From contig NZ_JABBPK010000001.1 of NCBI RefSeq assembly GCF_012933555.1, forward strand, positions 1,280,001-1,344,000: a DNA stretch of 64,000 nucleotides, given 5' to 3'. Shown here in pieces: positions 1 to 9,119 of the stretch (positions are counted from its first letter, which is position 1; each line of letters begins with the position of its first letter). Origin of the DNA: Niallia alba. GTDB taxonomy: Bacteria; Bacillota; Bacilli; Bacillales; Cytobacillaceae. The notes under the pieces were generated by a model. That model saw only the letters and a list, made by a program, of their open reading frames with translations. It was not told the DNA's origin and did not search any database. Position numbers and translations under genes: made by a program.

Positions 1-441
1 GGCGATGATTGGTGAAAGAATCAATGCCTGAATAATCTTAATAAATCCAGTGTAATTAAGGGAAGCAAATCCGGAAGATGCAATAGCAGCTCCAGCGATT
101 GATCCAATAATGGCATGGGAAGAACTACTTGGTATCCCATAATACCATGTAACTAAGTTCCAGATAATAGCAGCGATTAATGCGGCAAGGATAACTAGTG
201 ATCCATTTGTTAAATCAAAAGGATTAACTATTCCTTTTGTAATCGTCTTTGCAACACCTGTAAATGTCATCGCACCTATAAAGTTCATACATGCTGCCAT
301 AATAATCGCATGTTTCGGTTTTAAGGCTTTTGTTGACACTGCAGTTGCAATTGAGTTGGCTGTATCATGGAAGCCATTGATAAAATCAAATGCTAATGCA
401 AAGACAACGATTAATATAGTAAGTATTAATAGTGTATTCAT
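1..441 (-). CDS. pit: PiT-family inorganic phosphate transporter (N-terminal part, cut by window start)
   Basis: Reading leftward from an ATG at 441, the frame stays open to base 1, so about the first 147 residues are present. They include the PiT signature (FDFINGFHDTANSIATAV, about residues 17-34) and hydrophobic membrane helices, with PSSSSHA further in. PiT proteins are cation-phosphate symporters of the cytoplasmic membrane. The gene lies 14 bases downstream of the DUF47 gene on the same strand, the usual pit/DUF47 operon pairing. The C-terminal half lies outside the window. The identification is firm; substrate preference cannot be read from the sequence. Confidence 0.9.
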   Translation of the reverse strand, partial: MNTLLILTILIVVFALAFDFINGFHDTANSIATAVSTKALKPKHAIIMAACMNFIGAMTFTGVAKTITKGIVNPFDLTNGSLVILAALIAAIIWNLVTWYYGIPSSSSHAIIGSIAGAAIASSGFASLNYTGFIKIIQALILSPIIA

Positions 442-455
442 TGGAAAAAGACTCC

Positions 456-1073
456 TTACGCGTTCTTCATAATAATACTCTCAAGTGTGTTTGCAACACT
501 TTGACAGTAGTCAGCAATATCCTCAAGATTTTCATACACTTCTTTATATTGGATAATGCGAATAGGATCTTTTTCTACAGAGAATAGGTTTTTAATGGAT
601 TGACGTAAAATGCCATCACATTTAGATTCATGGTCTTTAATTCTAATCGCATATTCTCTAATTTTAGGTAATTTTTTGGTTGTAAGCAGATCCACTGCTT
701 TGTCGATTTCAACTGCACAATTCTTAATTTCTTCCACAAAACGAAGCATGTATTCGTCAGCGCTAATGATGTTGTACATTTCAAATAGTGCTGCCGTATG
801 CTCAAGGCCATCTAATACATCATCCATGCTCATTGTAAGAGCTAGAATGTCTTCTCTTTCAATGGGAGTAATAAATGCTTTATTTAATTCTGTGATAACT
901 TCATGAACATATGTATCACCTTTTGTTTCAATTTCCTTCATTGTTTCAGAAAAAGTTTTTAAATCGCTAACGTTTGTTAATTTATAGTCAGCAAAAAAAT
1001 CTGCTCCTTCTTTTAAATTTGAAGCGATATTTTTTAACATAACAGCAAACTTATCTTGTTTTTTAAAAACCAT
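456..1073 (-). CDS. DUF47 (PhoU-like) phosphate transport accessory protein
   Basis: A 205-residue all-helical soluble protein of the DUF47/TIGR00153 family, the B. subtilis YkaA type. It shares the PhoU fold and is normally co-transcribed with pit, which follows directly here. Typical features are an acidic first half (MSMDDVLDGLEH around residue 81) and a C-terminal helix with YENLEDIADYC. A longer frame starts at 1088, but its first codons contain the Shine-Dalgarno sequence itself (GGAGG), ideally spaced for the ATG at 1073, so the start is placed there. The likely role is modulating PiT transport; this is inferred from family and context. Confidence 0.85.
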   Translation of the reverse strand: MVFKKQDKFAVMLKNIASNLKEGADFFADYKLTNVSDLKTFSETMKEIETKGDTYVHEVITELNKAFITPIEREDILALTMSMDDVLDGLEHTAALFEMYNIISADEYMLRFVEEIKNCAVEIDKAVDLLTTKKLPKIREYAIRIKDHESKCDGILRQSIKNLFSVEKDPIRIIQYKEVYENLEDIADYCQSVANTLESIIMKNA

Positions 1074-1363
1074 TGCGGTTACCTCCATTAATATATAACA
1101 AAATATGACTAAGCCTTACATATTGTATAGGAAAGTTGTCGAATATCCTAGTATTTTATAAAGAAATTTACAAAATCTTAATATTTGGTTTACAAAATTT
1201 TAAGAAAATAACATTACATTTTTACAAAGTTCGCACTAATTTAATAATTATCGTCTATTTACAGAGATAAAATCGTAACAATCTGCTTCTCTGCCCATAA
1301 AGTGTCCAATTTATTGTTTCAGAATATAGTAATAACATAATGTCCAAGTAAGGAGGAAGAAAA

Positions 1364-1861
1364 TTGTTAATGGATGATACTATTTTGATACGAAAAACCC
1401 TAGAGAAGGATCTCGCCTATGTGATAAGTACTGAAAATGATCCCACAAATAGTCCTTATATATTACAATGGTCATTACAGGAACATAAAAAAGCGATATC
1501 AACTGATTCTAATCTCTTACATTTGATTGTTCTAGACAAAGCATCGGAAAAACCAGTTGGTTATGTCTTAATTAATGGACTGGAAGATGAAAGTAATAGC
1601 ATCGAAATAAAAAGAATTGCCTTTTCCGAGAAAGGGAAGGGATATGGAAGAAAAATGCTTCAGTTAATAAAAAAATGGGCTTTTACCGAAAGGAAAGCAA
1701 ATCGGTTATGGATAGAGGTAGTCGATCATAATAATCGTGCAAAGTCTCTTTATGAATCAGAAGGCTTTAAGATAGAAGGATTACAGCGCGAAGCAATAAA
1801 ATTAAACGATAACTACCAATCCATCTATATGATGTCCATGTTAAGTAGTGAATATAAGTAA
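1364..1861 (+). CDS. GNAT family N-acetyltransferase
   Basis: A 165-residue GNAT protein. The acetyl-CoA binding segment is visible around residues 87-102 (EKGKGYGRKMLQLIKKWA), followed by the motif B stretch ANRLWIEVVDHNNRAKSLYESEGF. The TTG start is chosen because AAGGAGG at 1350-1356 is 7 bases upstream; the ATG two codons later would be 13 bases away. It stands alone between the divergent phosphate operon and an SDR gene 62 bases downstream. The acceptor substrate is unknown; related proteins acetylate amines, peptides or antibiotics. Confidence 0.8.
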   Translation: MLMDDTILIRKTLEKDLAYVISTENDPTNSPYILQWSLQEHKKAISTDSNLLHLIVLDKASEKPVGYVLINGLEDESNSIEIKRIAFSEKGKGYGRKMLQLIKKWAFTERKANRLWIEVVDHNNRAKSLYESEGFKIEGLQREAIKLNDNYQSIYMMSMLSSEYK

Positions 1862-1923
1862 GTGGAATGTTTAAAGGATTGACGAATAATTAATGCCATA
1901 TATATGAAGGAAAAGGTGAAACA

Positions 1924-2763
1924 GTGGAGAAGAAAGTAGTCCTAATAACAGGTGCAAACAGTGGGTTTGGTAAATGGATGGCACTAGAGTTTGCAAAAGC
2001 AAATTATACAGTTATAGCATCAATGAGAGATAGAAATAAAAGCAAACCATTAATCGACATCGCAACTAAAATGGGGGTAATGTCCAATATTGAAATTATT
2101 ATTTTGGATATTACTTCCGACAAATCAGTTGAAAACTTAACATTATATTTACAGGAATTTGGACGAGTAGATTTGTTAATAAATAATGCTGGTTATGCTG
2201 GAGCTGGTTTTTCAGAGGAAATACCCATCCAAGAATATCAATTGCAAATGGACACAAACTTTTTTGGGACAATTCGTGTAACACAAGCTGTTCTACCGTT
2301 TATGAGAAAACAAGGTCAAGGAATGATTATTAATATGAGCAGCATAAGTGGAGAAATCGGATTTCCTGGCATGTCCCCTTATGTATCCTCTAAATTTGCA
2401 TTAGAGGGATGGAGTGAGTCCTTAAGATTAGAATTAGCACCTTTTTCAATTCCTGTTATCCTCATCGAACCTGGTTCTTTTCAAACAAATATTTGGACAA
2501 CAGGGAAAAAAGTTACGGAGAAATCCACCTTGGCGACATCACCATATTTTACTTACATGAATCAGTTAGATACATATTTACAAAAAAATAGGCATAAGGA
2601 TGGAGATCCAAGGGAGCTAGCTAGAAAAGTAGTTGCTATTGCTCAAAAAAAACAGCCCAAAATGCGTTATGTAGTTGGAAAAGGAACGAAAAGTACTATC
2701 CTTGTTAAACGCATTATCCCGTGGAAATGGTGGGAGAAAATCGTTCTATTTATCTTAAAATAA
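1924..2763 (+). CDS. Short-chain dehydrogenase/reductase (SDR)
   Basis: A 279-residue classical SDR. The nucleotide-binding glycine motif TGANSGFG lies at residues 8-15, NNAG at about 90, the catalytic serine in MSSISG and the Tyr-x-x-x-Lys pair in YVSSKFALEG. The GTG start follows AAGGAAAAGGTG and matches the conserved N-terminus (VVLITGANSG). It probably reduces or oxidises a carbonyl or alcohol with NAD(P)(H); the basic residue after the first beta strand needed to infer NADPH is not clear. A short hairpin (GTCGCT/AGCGAC, near 2778-2799) follows the stop. Confidence 0.85.
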   Translation: MEKKVVLITGANSGFGKWMALEFAKANYTVIASMRDRNKSKPLIDIATKMGVMSNIEIIILDITSDKSVENLTLYLQEFGRVDLLINNAGYAGAGFSEEIPIQEYQLQMDTNFFGTIRVTQAVLPFMRKQGQGMIINMSSISGEIGFPGMSPYVSSKFALEGWSESLRLELAPFSIPVILIEPGSFQTNIWTTGKKVTEKSTLATSPYFTYMNQLDTYLQKNRHKDGDPRELARKVVAIAQKKQPKMRYVVGKGTKSTILVKRIIPWKWWEKIVLFILK

Positions 2764-2898
2764 AAATATATTAGGAAGTAGTCGCTTATTGTTAGCGACA
2801 GTATATAGAAGTTTCACTTTATAGTGCAATCATATTTATAGAGAAGCATTCAAATAAGTGTTATTATATGGATAATTCTGATTTTGGGGGTGTTTTGT

Positions 2899-3729
2899 TT
2901 GGTCTATAGCATCGAACAAAAAGTAAGGCTACATAATGGAGTAGAGAAACCACAATTGGGTATCGGAGTCTTTAAAGTAGAAGAGGGAGATACGGTTTTT
3001 CATACCGTGCAAACTGCTTTGGAACTAGGTTATCGTGCTATTGATACTGCTGCTATTTACAGAAATGAAGAAGGAGTCGGAAGAGCAATAAAAGAAAGCG
3101 TTGTCTCTAGGGATTCCCTCTTTATCACCACAAAAGTTTGGAATGAGGATCAAGGATATGATTCGACACTAAAGGCATTTGAGACAAGTTTAAAGAAGCT
3201 TGAATTAGATTATCTTGATTTGTATTTGATACATTGGCCAGGAAAAGATAAGTATGTTGAAACATGGAAAGCGCTTGAGAGATTGTATGAAGAAGGAGCA
3301 GTTAGGGCGATTGGTGTAAGTAATTTTCATGAGCACCATTTAGACCATTTACTTGCAAATGCAAATGAAAAACCAACTGTTAATCAGATTGAGCTACATC
3401 CACGACTTTCTCAAGAAAATTTAAGAGAATATTGCAAGAAAAAAGATATCAGAGTGGAAGCATGGTCCCCGATTGCGAAAGGTCGGTTAGTAAATGAACC
3501 TACCCTTAATTATATTGCCAAAAAGCATGGGAAAACCCCAGTTCAAGTTATTTTGCGCTGGCATCTACAAAATGGACATATTATTATTCCTAAATCCATT
3601 CATCCTGAAAGAATCAAGGAAAATGCAGAGATATTTGATTTTCAACTAAGCTTAGTGGAAATGGATCAAATAGATCAATTAAATATGAATGAAAGACTTG
3701 GTAGTAATCCAGATGAATTGCTATTTTAA
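2899..3729 (+). CDS. Aldo/keto reductase (YvgN/YtbE type)
   Basis: A 276-residue aldo/keto reductase with the N-terminal LHNGVEKPQLGIGVFKVEEG and the tetrad residues Asp (GYRAIDTAAIY), Tyr (same segment), Lys (ITTKVW) and His (LIHWPG). The NADPH motif IPKSIHPERIKEN lies near the C-terminus. B. subtilis YvgN and YtbE are close relatives that reduce glyoxals and aldehydes. A TTG at 2884 opens the frame, but the GGGGGTG at 2886-2892 is properly placed for the TTG at 2899, so that start is used. A strong terminator follows. Confidence 0.87.
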   Translation: MVYSIEQKVRLHNGVEKPQLGIGVFKVEEGDTVFHTVQTALELGYRAIDTAAIYRNEEGVGRAIKESVVSRDSLFITTKVWNEDQGYDSTLKAFETSLKKLELDYLDLYLIHWPGKDKYVETWKALERLYEEGAVRAIGVSNFHEHHLDHLLANANEKPTVNQIELHPRLSQENLREYCKKKDIRVEAWSPIAKGRLVNEPTLNYIAKKHGKTPVQVILRWHLQNGHIIIPKSIHPERIKENAEIFDFQLSLVEMDQIDQLNMNERLGSNPDELLF

Positions 3730-3758
3730 TTTAAATTAGTGTACCTGTAAAACGGGAC

Positions 3759-3801
3759 AAAAAAAGATCTACCCTATAATGAATAGGTGTAGATCTTTTT
3801 T
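3759..3801 (+). terminator. Rho-independent terminator of the aldo/keto reductase gene
   Basis: Inverted repeat AAAAAAGATCTAC / GTAGATCTTTTTT with a short loop, ending in a T run, 30 bases after the stop codon. Confidence 0.85.
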
Positions 3802-3990
3802 GTTCGGAACCATTTGTATGAATATTCATGAAACAATGAATCTTTTGTTAGGTTTAAAAGCAGCACAGGGTGGTAAATATAAGTACAAGCAGATAGAGAA
3901 GATAACCGTACGGGATAATAAAGCTGCAGCATGAATTCTTCCCTGTCTCATGAAAAAAATAAAACACTATAATAAAAAGGAGTGTTAAAT

Positions 3991-4245
3991 ATGGGATTTT
4001 TATGGTCATTAATTATAGGTGGTATTATAGGATGGTTAGCAGGCTTAATTGTAGGTAAAGATATTCCTGGCGGAGTGATTGGAAATATCATTGCTGGTTT
4101 TGTTGGTGCATGGTTAGGTTCATTAATTCTTGGTGATTGGGGTCCATCGATTGCTGATTTTGCTCTAATTCCAAGTATTATTGGAGCTGTTGTCCTAGTA
4201 TTTATTTTAAGCCTGATTATGCGTGGGATGCGTAAAACAACATAA
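3991..4245 (+). CDS. GlsB/YeaQ/YmgE family small membrane protein
   Basis: An 84-residue, very hydrophobic, glycine-rich protein with three predicted membrane helices and the family patterns IGGIIGWLAGLIVGKD and GNIIAGFVGAWLG. The family is annotated as transglycosylase-associated or stress-related, but its biochemical role is not established. GGAG at 3979-3982 is 8 bases from the ATG at 3991; a GTG three codons upstream overlaps that site and is rejected. It is monocistronic, with a terminator directly downstream. Confidence 0.8.
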   Translation: MGFLWSLIIGGIIGWLAGLIVGKDIPGGVIGNIIAGFVGAWLGSLILGDWGPSIADFALIPSIIGAVVLVFILSLIMRGMRKTT

Positions 4246-4253
4246 TGGATAAT

Positions 4254-4297
4254 AAAAAAGGGAAATGAGCTTTTTTAAGCCATTTCCTTTTTTTTTT
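4254..4297. terminator. Bidirectional terminator between convergent genes
   Basis: AAAAAAGGGAAATGAGCTT pairs with AAGCCATTTCCTTTTTTTTT. The A run on one side and T run on the other let it serve both the GlsB-type gene (+) and the pseudouridine synthase gene (-). Confidence 0.85.
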
Positions 4298-4303
4298 GAA
4301 AAA

Positions 4304-5227
4304 CTATTTCAACAACTCTTCCCAGTCGTCATCAGGGAAAATAGGTGGGCTGTCCATTGGAGGGGCAAAGACGGTAATTTCTTCCCCAGAAATAGGGTGG
4401 ATGAATTGAATTTTTACGGCATGCAATGCTTGGCGATGAAAAATTGGTTGGCCACCGTAAAGTGTATCGCCAGCAAGCGGATGATGAATGGAGCTCAAAT
4501 GAACTCTAATCTGATGGGTTCTACCTGTGTCTAATGTGCAAGATATAAGCGTTAATCCTTGATTAGGCAATCGATTCATTCGTTTGAAATGCGTGATTGC
4601 ATTTTGTCCCGTTTCTGAAATTCTTCGGCGGCTACTGTGATGTCTGTCCTTCCCAATAGGCTTATTAATGGTTCCTTTTTTCTGCGATAGGAATCCTTGT
4701 ACAAGTGCGATATATGTCCTCTTGATTTTTCTTTCCCTCAACATATAATCAAGCATATTAGCGACTAAATCGTGTTTGGCAAAAAGAATACAGCCAGTTG
4801 TATCTCGATCCAATCGGTGAATATGCTTTAATTGTCGTTCTTCTCCATTCATTAACAAATGATAGGCAACACCATTTAATAAAGCAGAAGCATCTTCGGG
4901 AGAATGAGGATGTGTATCTATCCCATCTGGCTTATTAACAACGAGAAGAAAGTCATCCTCATAAAGAATGGAGAGATCCATATAGGTCGGAATAATGTCA
5001 TTTGGCTCCTGCTGAAAGAGCTTAATTTTTAAAATATCTTCCTGCTTAAGCAACGTATTCCAAGGAACATTTTGGTTATTTACCTGTACTTTTTTCCCCA
5101 TTTTAGATAAGTGGATTTGTTTTTTTGAAGCTAATAAAATTTGTGAAAATAATGCCTCGATTGATAAACCTTCCCATTGGAAAGGGATTTTAAGCAGTAG
5201 CCAGTCTCCTTTTCTTTCAAATAGCAT
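4304..5227 (-). CDS. RluA/RluD family pseudouridine synthase
   Basis: A 307-residue RNA pseudouridine synthase. The catalytic motif HRLDRDTTG lies near residue 134, preceded by DDFLLVVNKPDGIDTHP and followed by RTHQIRVHL near 250. An N-terminal S4-like segment of about 70 residues is present. The frame opens at 5257, but AAAGGAGA lies 7-8 bases before the internal ATG at 5227, which is taken as the start. B. subtilis has several paralogues (YlyB, YjbO, YhcT); the yhcU neighbour suggests YhcT, but the target uridine cannot be assigned. Confidence 0.85.
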   Translation of the reverse strand: MLFERKGDWLLLKIPFQWEGLSIEALFSQILLASKKQIHLSKMGKKVQVNNQNVPWNTLLKQEDILKIKLFQQEPNDIIPTYMDLSILYEDDFLLVVNKPDGIDTHPHSPEDASALLNGVAYHLLMNGEERQLKHIHRLDRDTTGCILFAKHDLVANMLDYMLRERKIKRTYIALVQGFLSQKKGTINKPIGKDRHHSSRRRISETGQNAITHFKRMNRLPNQGLTLISCTLDTGRTHQIRVHLSSIHHPLAGDTLYGGQPIFHRQALHAVKIQFIHPISGEEITVFAPPMDSPPIFPDDDWEELLK

Positions 5228-5401
5228 ATATAAATCTCCTTTATCTTTTTGTGTCATAATTATAAAAGTGTCTTAAATCTAACTTAGTTATCATATCATG
5301 GTTTTAATTACCACAGAAATGGTTTTGAGGGATATGTTAGACTAGGGTTATTACTTTGTGTAGTGTAAATTTATAAAGAAATAAAGAGGGTGTTTCATTT
5401 C

Positions 5402-5809
5402 ATGAAAGTTGTTTTTGCATCAACACCAACACAAGAGGAAAGAATTAATGAACTGGTTCAGACCTTTTATTCAAAGATATTTCCTTTCTATTTTTCAGAC
5501 AAGGAAATTAATAAGTTCGAGCGATTGAAGGTTCTTGCTATCACTCCTGAAAAAGCACAGTTATTAAGTACGTTAAAAACATCTTATCAAGTTATTGCAA
5601 GTTTGCAAACCCTTGTGAATATACTGGAGGATCCAGAGAATAAATGTAAATATAAGCATTTATTCGAAAGAAATGTACAAATATTAGAGGACTTAGATAT
5701 TTTCTTCCCATTTGATTTAGCAAATTTTAAAATTGATGTTAATGGAAATTCGTACAATCAAGCAAATTTTAGTATGTATGCAGAGGCGAATAATCAGTAT
5801 TTACTATAA
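5402..5809 (+). CDS. yhcU: YhcU family protein (DUF5365)
   Basis: A 135-residue soluble protein beginning MKVVFASTPTQEERINELV. I recognise it as the YhcU type from its N-terminus and its position between the pseudouridine synthase and bdbC/yhcX genes. No catalytic motif is visible and the function is unknown. The ATG at 5402 is preferred to the GTG at 5390 because GAGGGTG upstream is correctly spaced for it. The first half is mixed alpha/beta and the C-terminus is polar and Asn-rich. Confidence 0.65.
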   Translation: MKVVFASTPTQEERINELVQTFYSKIFPFYFSDKEINKFERLKVLAITPEKAQLLSTLKTSYQVIASLQTLVNILEDPENKCKYKHLFERNVQILEDLDIFFPFDLANFKIDVNGNSYNQANFSMYAEANNQYLL

Positions 5810-5846
5810 TTTATTCTTAGTTGCCTAGGTTCCTAATTAATTGAAA

Positions 5847-5886
5847 AATAAGCCACCGCTGTTATCAGAAACTGCGGTGGCTTATT
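5847..5886. terminator. Bidirectional terminator, yhcU / thioredoxin-like gene
   Basis: AATAAGCCACCGC and GCGGTGGCTTATT form a 13-bp stem; T-rich sequence on the minus-strand side serves the disulfide operon. It lies between convergent stop codons. Confidence 0.8.
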
Positions 5887-5889
5887 GCT

Positions 5890-6363
5890 TTATTTAGTAA
5901 CACTATATTCCTCTAACCATTGTTTAAATACAGCAGGCTCTCTGTAGCCGTTGATTCGACTTACTTCTTCTCCATTTTTGTACTGAACAATTGTTGGCGT
6001 GGATTCAATATTGTATTTATCCCAGCCTTCTTCAAATTCCCATAAGTTATATTGATCGATGGATACATTTAATTCTTCAGCAAGTGGCATTAGTTCTAGT
6101 GTAGTCTGTTTGCAGTACATACAATCTGAGCTAAAGAAGTAGACGGTAACATCTTCTTCCGTTTTTAATTTTTCCTCTAGTTCACTAGGAAGAATAATAT
6201 TCTGGTAATTTGGATCATCTAATAATTCAATTGTTTCAGGTTTTAAATTATCTTTTTTATACATATTGCCTTCTACAGCTTTTTCTTTTTGCATATTAGA
6301 TAAAAAGGCTACCCCTGCAAATAAAATAATAATAAAGACTAAGAAAAATATTACTTTTTTCAT
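5890..6363 (-). CDS. Membrane-anchored thioredoxin-like thiol oxidoreductase
   Basis: A 157-residue protein with an N-terminal membrane anchor (residues 4-24) and an extracytoplasmic thioredoxin fold. The active site CMYC follows VYFFSSD near residue 80, and the cis-proline loop is STPTIV. The start overlaps the stop of the BdbC gene by 4 bases (ATGA), so the two are translationally coupled. It most likely works with BdbC as an oxidase pair for exported proteins, like B. subtilis BdbA or BdbD; which orthologue is unclear. Confidence 0.8.
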   Translation of the reverse strand: MKKVIFFLVFIIILFAGVAFLSNMQKEKAVEGNMYKKDNLKPETIELLDDPNYQNIILPSELEEKLKTEEDVTVYFFSSDCMYCKQTTLELMPLAEELNVSIDQYNLWEFEEGWDKYNIESTPTIVQYKNGEEVSRINGYREPAVFKQWLEEYSVTK

Positions 6364-6806
6364 TCATTCATCTCCTTTGTTTTTTTCCAAATGATAAGGC
6401 TGCAAGAAAAAATAATGATAAAGCCAATGAGTGCCATAAAGGGGATGGTTATAAACCCTAACCAATTTATGTATTCGCCTGTACAAGCAACCGGTCCACA
6501 TGCAGCAGCTGCTTCAAAGATGCTAGCTAACTTTTGGAGCGAATAGTGATAAATGGAAATACATGCACCAATACCAGAAAGAATCATGGTGTAAAAGGTG
6601 ATTTTATAATCCTTTCGTATCACCGCAATCCCTAAAATAATTACAAACGGGTACATTAATATCCGCTGATACCAGCATAAAGTACAAGGAACAAACTCTC
6701 TGATTTCTGAAAAATAGAGGCTGCCGAACATGCTAAGGACAGCTGCAATCCATGCTAAATATAAGATGTTCTCTCGGGAATCCTTTTGCTTTGTTTTTTC
6801 TTTCAT
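6360..6806 (-). CDS. bdbC: Disulfide bond formation protein, DsbB/BdbC family
   Basis: A 148-residue protein with four membrane helices. The first cysteine pair is CTLC in the family motif VPCTLCWYQRILMYP (near residue 41) and the second lies in CGPVAC near residue 103. BdbC reoxidises a thioredoxin-like partner and passes electrons to quinone; the partner is the overlapping downstream gene. AAAGGAG precedes the ATG. In B. subtilis BdbC is needed for competence pseudopilin folding and some bacteriocins; the role here is not shown by the sequence. Confidence 0.9.
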   Translation of the reverse strand: MKEKTKQKDSRENILYLAWIAAVLSMFGSLYFSEIREFVPCTLCWYQRILMYPFVIILGIAVIRKDYKITFYTMILSGIGACISIYHYSLQKLASIFEAAAACGPVACTGEYINWLGFITIPFMALIGFIIIFSCSLIIWKKTKEMNE

Positions 6807-7019
6807 ACGAGTCTCCTTTACTGTCGTTTATTTACTACTAAAATTAATAAAGGTATTTTCACTATAGAAAAAGTATAAATGTATTCGGAATTGATGTAAA
6901 CAAACTAGATTTCATTAAAGGAGATAGATTATATCTGAAAAAAATGGGGAAATGTAGAAATAGTAAATAGAAAGTAAAATTTCTTTAAAGAAGAGACATT
7001 TATAAGGGAGTCAAATAGT

Positions 7020-8558
7020 ATGCCAAAATTGGATTTATCAAGATTTGAAAAGAAATTAATTATCCGAAACACTGATTATCAGGATATTGATAAGATTATG
7101 AAGCTGCAAGCAGAGTGCTTTCCAGGCATGGATCCTTGGAAAAATGATCAATTAAAGAGCCATATTGATATCTTTCAGGAAGGACAATTTGTGGCAGAGT
7201 ATGATGGAGAAATAATCGGTTCCTGTTCTAGCTTGATCATTAACTTTGATGAATATGATGCCCGCCATACATGGGATGAAGTGACAGATGGTGGATATAT
7301 AACAAACCATAATCCAGATGGCTATAATCTTTATGGAATAGAAGTAATGGTAGATCCAGCTTATCGGAGAATGAAAATAGGTCATCGTCTTTATGAAGCT
7401 AGAAAAGAGTTGGTACGACGTTTAAATTTACAAAGTATTATCATTGGCGGTAGAATTCCAAATTACTATAAGTATGAAGATCAAATGACGGCAAGAGAAT
7501 ATGTGCAGGAAGTTCTGCATCATAAAATATACGATCCGGTCTTGTCTTTTCAATTATTAAATGGATTTACGCTAATGCGAATTAATCCCAACTATTTGCC
7601 AGACGATGCACAATCGAAAAGTTATGCAACGATTATGGAATGGAATAATGTCGAATATATGCCAAAATCCAAACGTTTTTTCAAAAGCAGCTATCCGGTG
7701 CGTATTTGTGTCGTTCAATATATGATGAGGCAAATATATAGCTTTGAAGATTTTGCCAACCAAGTGGAGTATTATACAGATGTGGCCTCTAATGCAGAAT
7801 CAGATTTTGTTGTGTTTCCAGAACTGCTTACTTCTCAATTAATGTCATTTATGGATGAACGTGTTCCAAGTACGGCCATTAGAAAGGTAACAGAATATAC
7901 CGAGCAATATATTGAACTTTTTACGAATTTAGCGATTCGTTATAATATTAACATCATCGGAGGTTCCCATTTTGTGAAGGAAGATGATGAAGAAATTTAT
8001 AATATTGCTTACCTTTTTAGACGAGATGGAACGATTGAAAAACAATATAAATTACATATAACTCCTAATGAACGGAAATGGTGGGGAATAAGACGAGGAG
8101 ATGCGATTAGGGTTTTTGATACAGATTGCGGAAAAATCGCGATTCAAATTTGCTATGATATTGAATTTCCAGAGCTTGCTCGGATTGCAACAGATATGGG
8201 AGCGAAAATTATTTTTACCCCATTTTGTACAGAGGATCGTCAAGGATATTTACGAGTACGCTATTGTGCACAAGCAAGAGCAGTTGAAAATCAAATTTAT
8301 ACGGTTATTGCTGGAACTGTCGGCAATTTGCCGCAAACAGAAAACATGGATATCCAATATGCACAATCGGCAATCTTTGCACCATCCGATTTTGAATTTG
8401 CACGAGATGGAATTGTTGGCGAAACCAACCCTAATATCGAAATGGTCATGATCGGGGATGTAGACTTAGAAATATTAAGGAGACAACGCCAAAGAGGAAC
8501 TGTCCGCCAATTAAAGGATAGAAGATTTGACGTTTATCGAATTGAATATAAAAAGTAA
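7020..8558 (+). CDS. yhcX: GNAT acetyltransferase / carbon-nitrogen hydrolase fusion (YhcX type)
   Basis: A 512-residue two-domain protein. Residues 1-215 are a GNAT domain (VDPAYRRMKIGHRLYEARKE, about 111-130). Residues about 225-505 are a nitrilase-superfamily amidohydrolase with the full triad: Glu268 (FPELLT), Lys344 (YKLHIT) and Cys378 (QICYDIEFPE). Length and order match B. subtilis YhcX (about 513 residues). The domain pairing suggests acylation and amide hydrolysis acting on one metabolite, but no substrate is known to me. AAGGGAG precedes the ATG and a terminator follows. Confidence 0.88.
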   Translation: MPKLDLSRFEKKLIIRNTDYQDIDKIMKLQAECFPGMDPWKNDQLKSHIDIFQEGQFVAEYDGEIIGSCSSLIINFDEYDARHTWDEVTDGGYITNHNPDGYNLYGIEVMVDPAYRRMKIGHRLYEARKELVRRLNLQSIIIGGRIPNYYKYEDQMTAREYVQEVLHHKIYDPVLSFQLLNGFTLMRINPNYLPDDAQSKSYATIMEWNNVEYMPKSKRFFKSSYPVRICVVQYMMRQIYSFEDFANQVEYYTDVASNAESDFVVFPELLTSQLMSFMDERVPSTAIRKVTEYTEQYIELFTNLAIRYNINIIGGSHFVKEDDEEIYNIAYLFRRDGTIEKQYKLHITPNERKWWGIRRGDAIRVFDTDCGKIAIQICYDIEFPELARIATDMGAKIIFTPFCTEDRQGYLRVRYCAQARAVENQIYTVIAGTVGNLPQTENMDIQYAQSAIFAPSDFEFARDGIVGETNPNIEMVMIGDVDLEILRRQRQRGTVRQLKDRRFDVYRIEYKK

Positions 8559-8623
8559 GGGGTATGAAAATGAGTCATATTTAAGGCTCCGATTCTAAAA
8601 TTTAGAGGTTTATCTACAGACTG

Positions 8624-8652
8624 AAACCACGGCCGAAAAGCCGTGGTTTTTT
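8624..8652 (+). terminator. Rho-independent terminator after yhcX
   Basis: AAACCACGGC / GCCGTGGTTTTTT with a 5-base loop. The sequence just upstream (8590-8620) resembles a segment at 41632-41660, suggesting a minor shared terminator-region repeat. Confidence 0.85.
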
Positions 8653-8668
8653 GGTGGAATTCTATAGA

Positions 8669-8914
8669 TTACATTGTGGTTGTGTGAATCCATTCATCTT
8701 CTACTAAATCGTTGGCGTGATCGATGTAGCGTAATAATGAATATAAATGTTTTTCTATGACAGAATAATCATGTTCAAAGTTGTAGGCGTGTAGAAATTG
8801 TTCGATTTTTTTTGAGAGAAAGTTATCATGGGTTCTTACCATTAGTATAAGAAGATTATCCCACTCTGATCGATGTGTATAATATAGGGCTCGATCATAA
8901 TCTGATTTATTCAT
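8669..8914 (-). CDS. yhdB: YhdB-like small protein
   Basis: An 81-residue polar helical protein beginning MNKSDYDRALYYTHRSEWD, recognised as the YhdB type. Its position next to yhcX and a yhdC-like gene supports this. It has a perfect AAAGGAGG eight bases before the ATG. No signal peptide, membrane segment or catalytic motif is present; the function is unknown. Gene end and terminator are shared with the convergent yhcX. Confidence 0.7.
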   Translation of the reverse strand: MNKSDYDRALYYTHRSEWDNLLILMVRTHDNFLSKKIEQFLHAYNFEHDYSVIEKHLYSLLRYIDHANDLVEDEWIHTTTM

Positions 8915-9119
8915 TTTAATGCCTCCTTTTGTGGGAAGGAGATGATTATATTATATGACGAAAGAGAAGAATGTTACTCACTAAAAGTTGGCTATATTGA
9001 TTTAAAAGGATTTTCTATTTTTACCTGTATAATTTCGTGTAAAAAAAGGGAGAAGAAATTGACTGTAATATGAATAAGGAATGTTCCACATTCACAATAT
9101 AAACAAAAAAGGGGTTATT

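Noticed and set aside
2778-2822. Hairpin plus GAAGTTTCACTTTA as a third IS605-like end
   Set aside because: Only the 14-base tail is shared with 37840-37854 and the hairpin is unrelated; more likely a simple terminator region and chance similarity.
3852-3880. Sigma-B promoter before the GlsB-type gene
   Set aside because: GTTTAA is present but the GGGTGG-like -10 has the wrong spacing.
8101-8451. 116-codon ORF on the plus strand
   Set aside because: Frame-shifted shadow of the nitrilase domain of yhcX.
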